From Calditrichaeota bacterium AABM5.125.24 (GTDB lineage Bacteria; Electryoneota; AABM5-125-24; Hatepunaeales; Hatepunaeaceae): a DNA stretch of 9,901 nt. Where the stretch lies: contig MWJR01000188.1 in assembly GCA_002127415.1 (NCBI GenBank), forward strand, positions 1 through 9,901, read 5' to 3'. Numbering within the stretch: the stretch's first letter is position 1; every line of letters starts with the position of its first letter. Below, piece after piece: positions 6,834-9,901 of this stretch. Made by a program: the position numbers and the translations under genes. The notes beneath the pieces were generated by a model. It was given only the letters and a program-made list of their open reading frames with translations. It was not told the DNA's origin and searched no databases.

Positions 6834-7546
6834 ACCAGCCACGTCAGGAACTGCTGCGCTACCTCCATCAGCTGGCTGAAAGGGAACCGGTGATTGTCCT
6901 GGATGCTCCACTGAAGCAGACAAAGGCCGGCGTAGAACCTGATGACCGACCTGAGCGTCTGGCCGAGCTGGCGCAGGAGACCTCGACCTGCACCCTCTGC
7001 CAGCTCTCAGAGACCCGCCAGAACGTGGTCTTCGGGGCCGGAGACGCCAGAGCGGCTATGCTGTTAGTGGGTGAAGCCCCCGGGGTGGATGAAGACCGGC
7101 TGGGGGAGCCGTTCGTGGGACGGGCTGGAAAGCTGCTTGACAGGATACTCAGTGCGATGAATATCTCCCGGCAGGATGTCTATATTGCAAACATACTCAA
7201 GTGCCGCCCTCCAGGTAACCGGAACCCGCTGCCCAATGAGGCGGCCAGCTGTCTGCCCTACCTCCGCAGGCAGATCGACATCATCCAGCCGCAGGTGATC
7301 GTCGCGCTGGGACTGATAGCAGCCGTCCATCTGTTGAACATGAGGCCGAATGTTGCAGTGAAGGCGCTGCGGGAGCGGATCTTCGACTGCCGCGGACGTC
7401 CGTTAGTGGTCACATACCACCCCGCGGCGCTGCTCAGAACACCGTCCCTGAAGGCACCGCTCTGGCAGGATATGCAGATGGTGATGAAACTCCTGTCGGG
7501 CGAGATCGGGTGGCAACCCGAAAGCAGCCTGGTTCTGGAGGTGTAG
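6830..7546 (+). CDS. Family-4 (Fe-S) uracil-DNA glycosylase
   Basis: The enzyme removes uracil from DNA to start base-excision repair. The 238-residue product has the four cysteines of the family-4 [4Fe-4S] cluster: Cys54 and Cys57 (CTLC), Cys125 (KCRPPGNRNP) and Cys141. Active-site motif 1 is GEAPGVDEDRLGEPFVGRAG (81-100), the family-4 form, and motif 2 is HPAALLR (197-203). Residues 1-45 are a variable N-terminal extension. ATG 6830 overlaps the coaBC stop (ATGA), and no clear Shine-Dalgarno precedes it, so it probably depends on ribosomes finishing coaBC. An older label for this family is a phage DNA polymerase-like domain; the motif set here supports glycosylase. Confidence 0.93.
   Translation: MNQPRQELLRYLHQLAEREPVIVLDAPLKQTKAGVEPDDRPERLAELAQETSTCTLCQLSETRQNVVFGAGDARAAMLLVGEAPGVDEDRLGEPFVGRAGKLLDRILSAMNISRQDVYIANILKCRPPGNRNPLPNEAASCLPYLRRQIDIIQPQVIVALGLIAAVHLLNMRPNVAVKALRERIFDCRGRPLVVTYHPAALLRTPSLKAPLWQDMQMVMKLLSGEIGWQPESSLVLEV
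7537..7541 (+). promoter_or_regulatory. Shine-Dalgarno deciding the dnaB GTG start
   Basis: GGAGG lies 4 bases before GTG 7546, in the last codons of the glycosylase gene. It favours GTG 7546 over the in-frame GTG 7510, which has no comparable site and would overlap the previous gene by 37 nt. Confidence 0.65.
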
Positions 7547-9021
7547 TGGCTGAAACCAGACGCCGAAAGAGAAAAACGACCGAACCCGATCCAGCACAGG
7601 CCGCCCGAACGGACATCAGGGTTCCCCCTCACAACCTTGAGATGGAGCGGGCGCTGCTCTGCTCGCTGCTCATCGATCCGGACGCCTTCGCCCGGGTGGT
7701 GGATATCATCGACACCGGCAGCTTCTACGACCGTCGGCATCAGCTCATATTCGCCGCGATGAGCCGTCTGTTTGCATCGGCTTCCCCCATCGACGCTCTG
7801 ACGGTCAGCGAGACGCTTACCGCCACCGAAGAGCTCGATGCAGCCGGCGATGACCCCTACCTGGCCGGTCTTGCCAACGAGGTGGCTACATCCACCCACG
7901 CCGAATACTACGCTAAGGTGATCCAGGAGCGGGCTGCGCTGCGGAAGCTCATCACCAGCGCCAGCATAATCACAGCCGAAGCCTACGAGTCCCAGGATGC
8001 CGCCGAGCTGCTCAACCGGGCCATGCAGGAGCTGTTCGAGATATATTCCAGCCGCCAGCAGGGAGGGTTCCAGCAGCTGCGACCGGTTCTCAGCTTCCTC
8101 CACGAACACCTCGATAAGCTGCATAAACATAAGGACGAGAAGCTGACCGGCGTCGGAACCGGTTTCTCCAGGCTCGACGATTACACCTCCGGCTTTCAGA
8201 AGGGGGACTTCATCGTCGTCGCCGGCCGTCCTTCGATGGGAAAGACCGCCTTCAGCCTGGACCTGGCCCGTAACGCCTGCCTCAGGTATAAGGTTCCGGT
8301 AGCCTTCTTCTCCCTCGAGATGGCTGCTATGCCGATTGCAATGCGGCTGATAGCCGCTGAGGCGCGCCTCGATCTACACAAGCTTCGCTCCGGGAGGCTC
8401 CCCGACCGGGACTGGCCGAACCTATCCTACGCCACCGGTCAGCTATCCGAGATGCCGTTCTTCATCGACGACACCGGAACCCTGGGGATTATGGAGATGC
8501 GAGCCCGGGCCCGCCGACTGAAGCAGCAGCACGACATCGGCATTATCTTCATCGACTATCTGCAACTTATGAAGCCCCCCAAGGCCAACACCCGCGAGCA
8601 GGAGGTGGCGCAGATATCCCGCGCCATGAAGGCGCTGGCACGGGAGCTCGACGTTCCTGTGGTGGCGATGTCTCAGCTGTCGCGAGCCGTCGAGCAGCGC
8701 GGTGGCGACCGGCGGCCTCATCTATCCGACCTGCGCGACTCGGGGGCCATTGAACAGGATGCCGACGTGGTAATGTTTATATTTCGGGAGAGCATGTATA
8801 AGAGCAGTGACAAAGAGAAGGAAGACGAAGGTGAAGAGGCTGCACCGGAAGATTACACCACCGAGATCATCATCCGCAAGCAGCGCAACGGCCCCACCGG
8901 CACGGTCAAACTGTTATTCAACCCGAAGTGCACCCGGTTCGAAGCCCTGAGCGAGGATGAAGAGATGGCAGTCGCTGCACCCGGCAGAGAGAAAGCCAAA
9001 GACGAACAGGCACCATTCTGA
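7546..9021 (+). CDS. dnaB: Replicative DNA helicase DnaB
   Basis: The hexameric 5'-3' helicase unwinds DNA at the replication fork and recruits primase. From GTG 7546 the protein is 491 residues, close to the usual 440-480. The N-terminal helical domain starts at VPPHNLEMERALLCSLL (about 26-42). The RecA-like domain shows Walker A GRPSMGKTA (227-235), catalytic Glu258 in FSLEM, Walker B IIFIDYLQL with Asp337, VVAMSQLSRAVEQR with Gln377, DLRDSGAIEQDADVVMF and the arginine-finger loop RKQRNGPTG (444-452). Residues 419-438 form an acidic, Lys/Glu-rich loop a little longer than usual before the finger, and the C-terminal tail is also charged. No intein interrupts the P-loop, a common intein site. 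The stop of the glycosylase and this start share one base (TAGTG). Start choice rests on GGAGG at 7537-7541. Confidence 0.97.
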   Translation: MAETRRRKRKTTEPDPAQAARTDIRVPPHNLEMERALLCSLLIDPDAFARVVDIIDTGSFYDRRHQLIFAAMSRLFASASPIDALTVSETLTATEELDAAGDDPYLAGLANEVATSTHAEYYAKVIQERAALRKLITSASIITAEAYESQDAAELLNRAMQELFEIYSSRQQGGFQQLRPVLSFLHEHLDKLHKHKDEKLTGVGTGFSRLDDYTSGFQKGDFIVVAGRPSMGKTAFSLDLARNACLRYKVPVAFFSLEMAAMPIAMRLIAAEARLDLHKLRSGRLPDRDWPNLSYATGQLSEMPFFIDDTGTLGIMEMRARARRLKQQHDIGIIFIDYLQLMKPPKANTREQEVAQISRAMKALARELDVPVVAMSQLSRAVEQRGGDRRPHLSDLRDSGAIEQDADVVMFIFRESMYKSSDKEKEDEGEEAAPEDYTTEIIIRKQRNGPTGTVKLLFNPKCTRFEALSEDEEMAVAAPGREKAKDEQAPF

Positions 9022-9023
9022 CC

Positions 9024-9028
9024 GGAGG
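9024..9028 (+). promoter_or_regulatory. Strong Shine-Dalgarno upstream of the rsh leader ORF
   Basis: GGAGG stands 8 bases before the minicistron ATG at 9037 and 2 bases before an in-frame GTG at 9031. It is 47 bases from the rsh ATG at 9076, too far to serve it directly. Confidence 0.6.
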
Positions 9029-9036
9029 CTGTGTAT

Positions 9037-9072
9037 ATGAAGCTAAAACCCTTCAATTCTTCGGTTAGATAG
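9037..9072 (+). CDS. Probable 11-codon leader minicistron in frame with rsh
   Basis: ATG 9037 has GGAGG with ideal 8-base spacing and encodes MKLKPFNSSVR, ending at TAG 9070-9072. A single GCC codon then separates it from the rsh ATG at 9076, in the same frame. The simplest reading is a leader whose termination lets ribosomes restart on rsh, which has only a poorly spaced AGG of its own. An amber interruption of a longer rsh N terminus, or a sequence error, is also possible. The peptide has no run of one amino acid as in classic attenuators. Confidence 0.5.
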   Translation: MKLKPFNSSVR

Positions 9073-9075
9073 GCC

Positions 9076-9901
9076 ATGCGGCGCAGCAACTCCGACAAGC
9101 AGTTTGATGAGGCGCGCACCGCACTCCTGAACACACTCGACGCCTATCACCGCCGCTGGAACCGTGAGCTGGTCAAGCAGGCCTTCGATTACGCACGTAT
9201 GATCCACGAGGGACAGTGGCGCCAATCCGGCGAGCCCTACTTCACCCACCCGTTGGCTGTGGCTTATATCCTCACCGAGCTGAAGACCGATTATGTTGCA
9301 GTGACCGCAGGACTACTGCACGATGCGGTTGAGGACAGCTCGACCACCCTTAATGACATCGATGAGCGCTTCGGGTCCCAGGTGGCGCTGCTGGTGGATG
9401 GTGTCACCAAGATATCCGAGCTGCGCTTTCGCAGCTACCAGGAACGCCAGGCTGAGGCGGTTCGGAAAATGCTGCTGTCGATGCTCAAAGACCTGCGGGT
9501 GATCCTGATCAAGTTCGCCGACCGGCTGCACAATATGCGCACCATCGACGCCCTGCCCCGCCGATCCCAGCAGCGTATCGCCCTTGAAACCCGCGACGTC
9601 TATGCCCCGTTGGCTCACCGCCTTGGCATCGCCCGAATGGCCCGTGAGATGGAGGACCTGTCCCTGAGGGTCCTCGACCGCCCCAAATTCGATGAGATCT
9701 CCACCCGCGTCGCAGGGTCACTCAAGGTCCGGCAGTCTATCCTGGACGAGGTAATCACCCCCATACGCCGTGAGCTTGAGAGGGTCGGCATCCAGGCCGA
9801 AGTGAAGGGGCGGCTGAAGAGCATCTCAAGTATATACAGCAAGATAAAAAGGCAGGATAAGTCCTTCGACGAGATCCTCGACCTCCTGGCAATCCGGATT
9901 A
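9076..9901 (+). CDS. rsh: RelA/SpoT-family (p)ppGpp synthetase/hydrolase (3' partial)
   Basis: Bifunctional Rsh proteins make and degrade the alarmone (p)ppGpp. The first 275 residues are visible and the frame is open at the window end. The hydrolase HD domain is complete: QSGEPYFTHPLAVA (50-63, His58), AGLLHDAVEDS (78-88, His82-Asp83 and Glu86-Asp87), LVDGVTKISELRF (106-118) and IKFADRLHNMRT (145-156, Asp149). All expected metal and catalytic residues are present, so hydrolysis should work. The synthetase domain begins with KGRLKSISSIYSK (244-256) and SFDEILDLLAIRI (263-275). The usual text is GRPKHIYSIY; here Pro, His and Tyr are replaced by Leu, Ser and Ser, while the Arg, Lys and second Ser remain. 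ATG 9076 is the first start after an in-frame TAG at 9070-9072, and no proper Shine-Dalgarno precedes it. It lies 54 bases after dnaB, in the same direction. Confidence 0.93.
   Translation, partial: MRRSNSDKQFDEARTALLNTLDAYHRRWNRELVKQAFDYARMIHEGQWRQSGEPYFTHPLAVAYILTELKTDYVAVTAGLLHDAVEDSSTTLNDIDERFGSQVALLVDGVTKISELRFRSYQERQAEAVRKMLLSMLKDLRVILIKFADRLHNMRTIDALPRRSQQRIALETRDVYAPLAHRLGIARMAREMEDLSLRVLDRPKFDEISTRVAGSLKVRQSILDEVITPIRRELERVGIQAEVKGRLKSISSIYSKIKRQDKSFDEILDLLAIRI

Noticed and set aside
7258..8130. A 290-codon open frame on the minus strand across the glycosylase and dnaB genes.
   Set aside because: It lies opposite two well-recognised genes, has no recognisable domain, and long antisense frames are expected in GC-rich coding DNA.
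8821..8890. Acidic loop of DnaB as a possible inserted domain or intein remnant.
   Set aside because: It is about 20 residues, lies where DnaB loops vary in length, lacks intein motifs, and the flanking catalytic motifs are intact.

Overview
The window is a GC-rich (roughly 60% by eye), densely coded bacterial stretch with every gene on the + strand. An LptD-like LPS exporter implies a diderm. A PorV/PorQ-type barrel protein and a divergent omega subunit fit the FCB superphylum or a related uncultivated phylum better than Proteobacteria. That placement is inference; nothing here names a species.

Layout. Positions 1-2562 hold most of an outer-membrane LptD homologue whose 5' end lies before the window. 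A perfect GC-rich hairpin sits at 4-29 in the visible 5' part. After a 55-61 bp gap comes a PorV/PorQ-family barrel gene (2624-3613). Its start lacks a nearby Shine-Dalgarno sequence; it is preceded either by an 8-codon minicistron or by a promoter so close that the mRNA would be nearly leaderless. The 68 bp gap at 3614-3681 is the only other clear intergenic stretch. It holds an AT-only 7-bp tandem repeat next to a sequence resembling a repeat type scattered through many environmental genomes.

From 3682 to the right edge runs one tight run of core genes: yicC (RNase), gmk (guanylate kinase), an rpoZ-like omega gene, coaBC (CoA synthesis), a family-4 uracil-DNA glycosylase, dnaB (replicative helicase) and the 5' part of a RelA/SpoT (rsh) gene cut by the window end. 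Junctions up to dnaB overlap by 26, 1, 4, 4 and 1 nt, so translational coupling is likely. The unit links GMP-to-GDP conversion, RNA polymerase assembly, CoA supply, DNA repair and replication, and (p)ppGpp metabolism. The gmk-rpoZ-spoT order of E. coli is recognisable, with coaBC, udg and dnaB in between.

I see no tRNA, rRNA, CRISPR array, insertion sequence, prophage or defence system. This is mainly a housekeeping region. The points worth a second look are an 11-codon minicistron with an excellent Shine-Dalgarno, in frame with rsh and separated from it by one amber codon; a CoaC flap lacking the usual cysteine; a long N-terminal extension on omega; and repeat-derived sequence that appears to supply the yicC ribosome-binding site. 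No gene-free stretch exceeds 300 bases.
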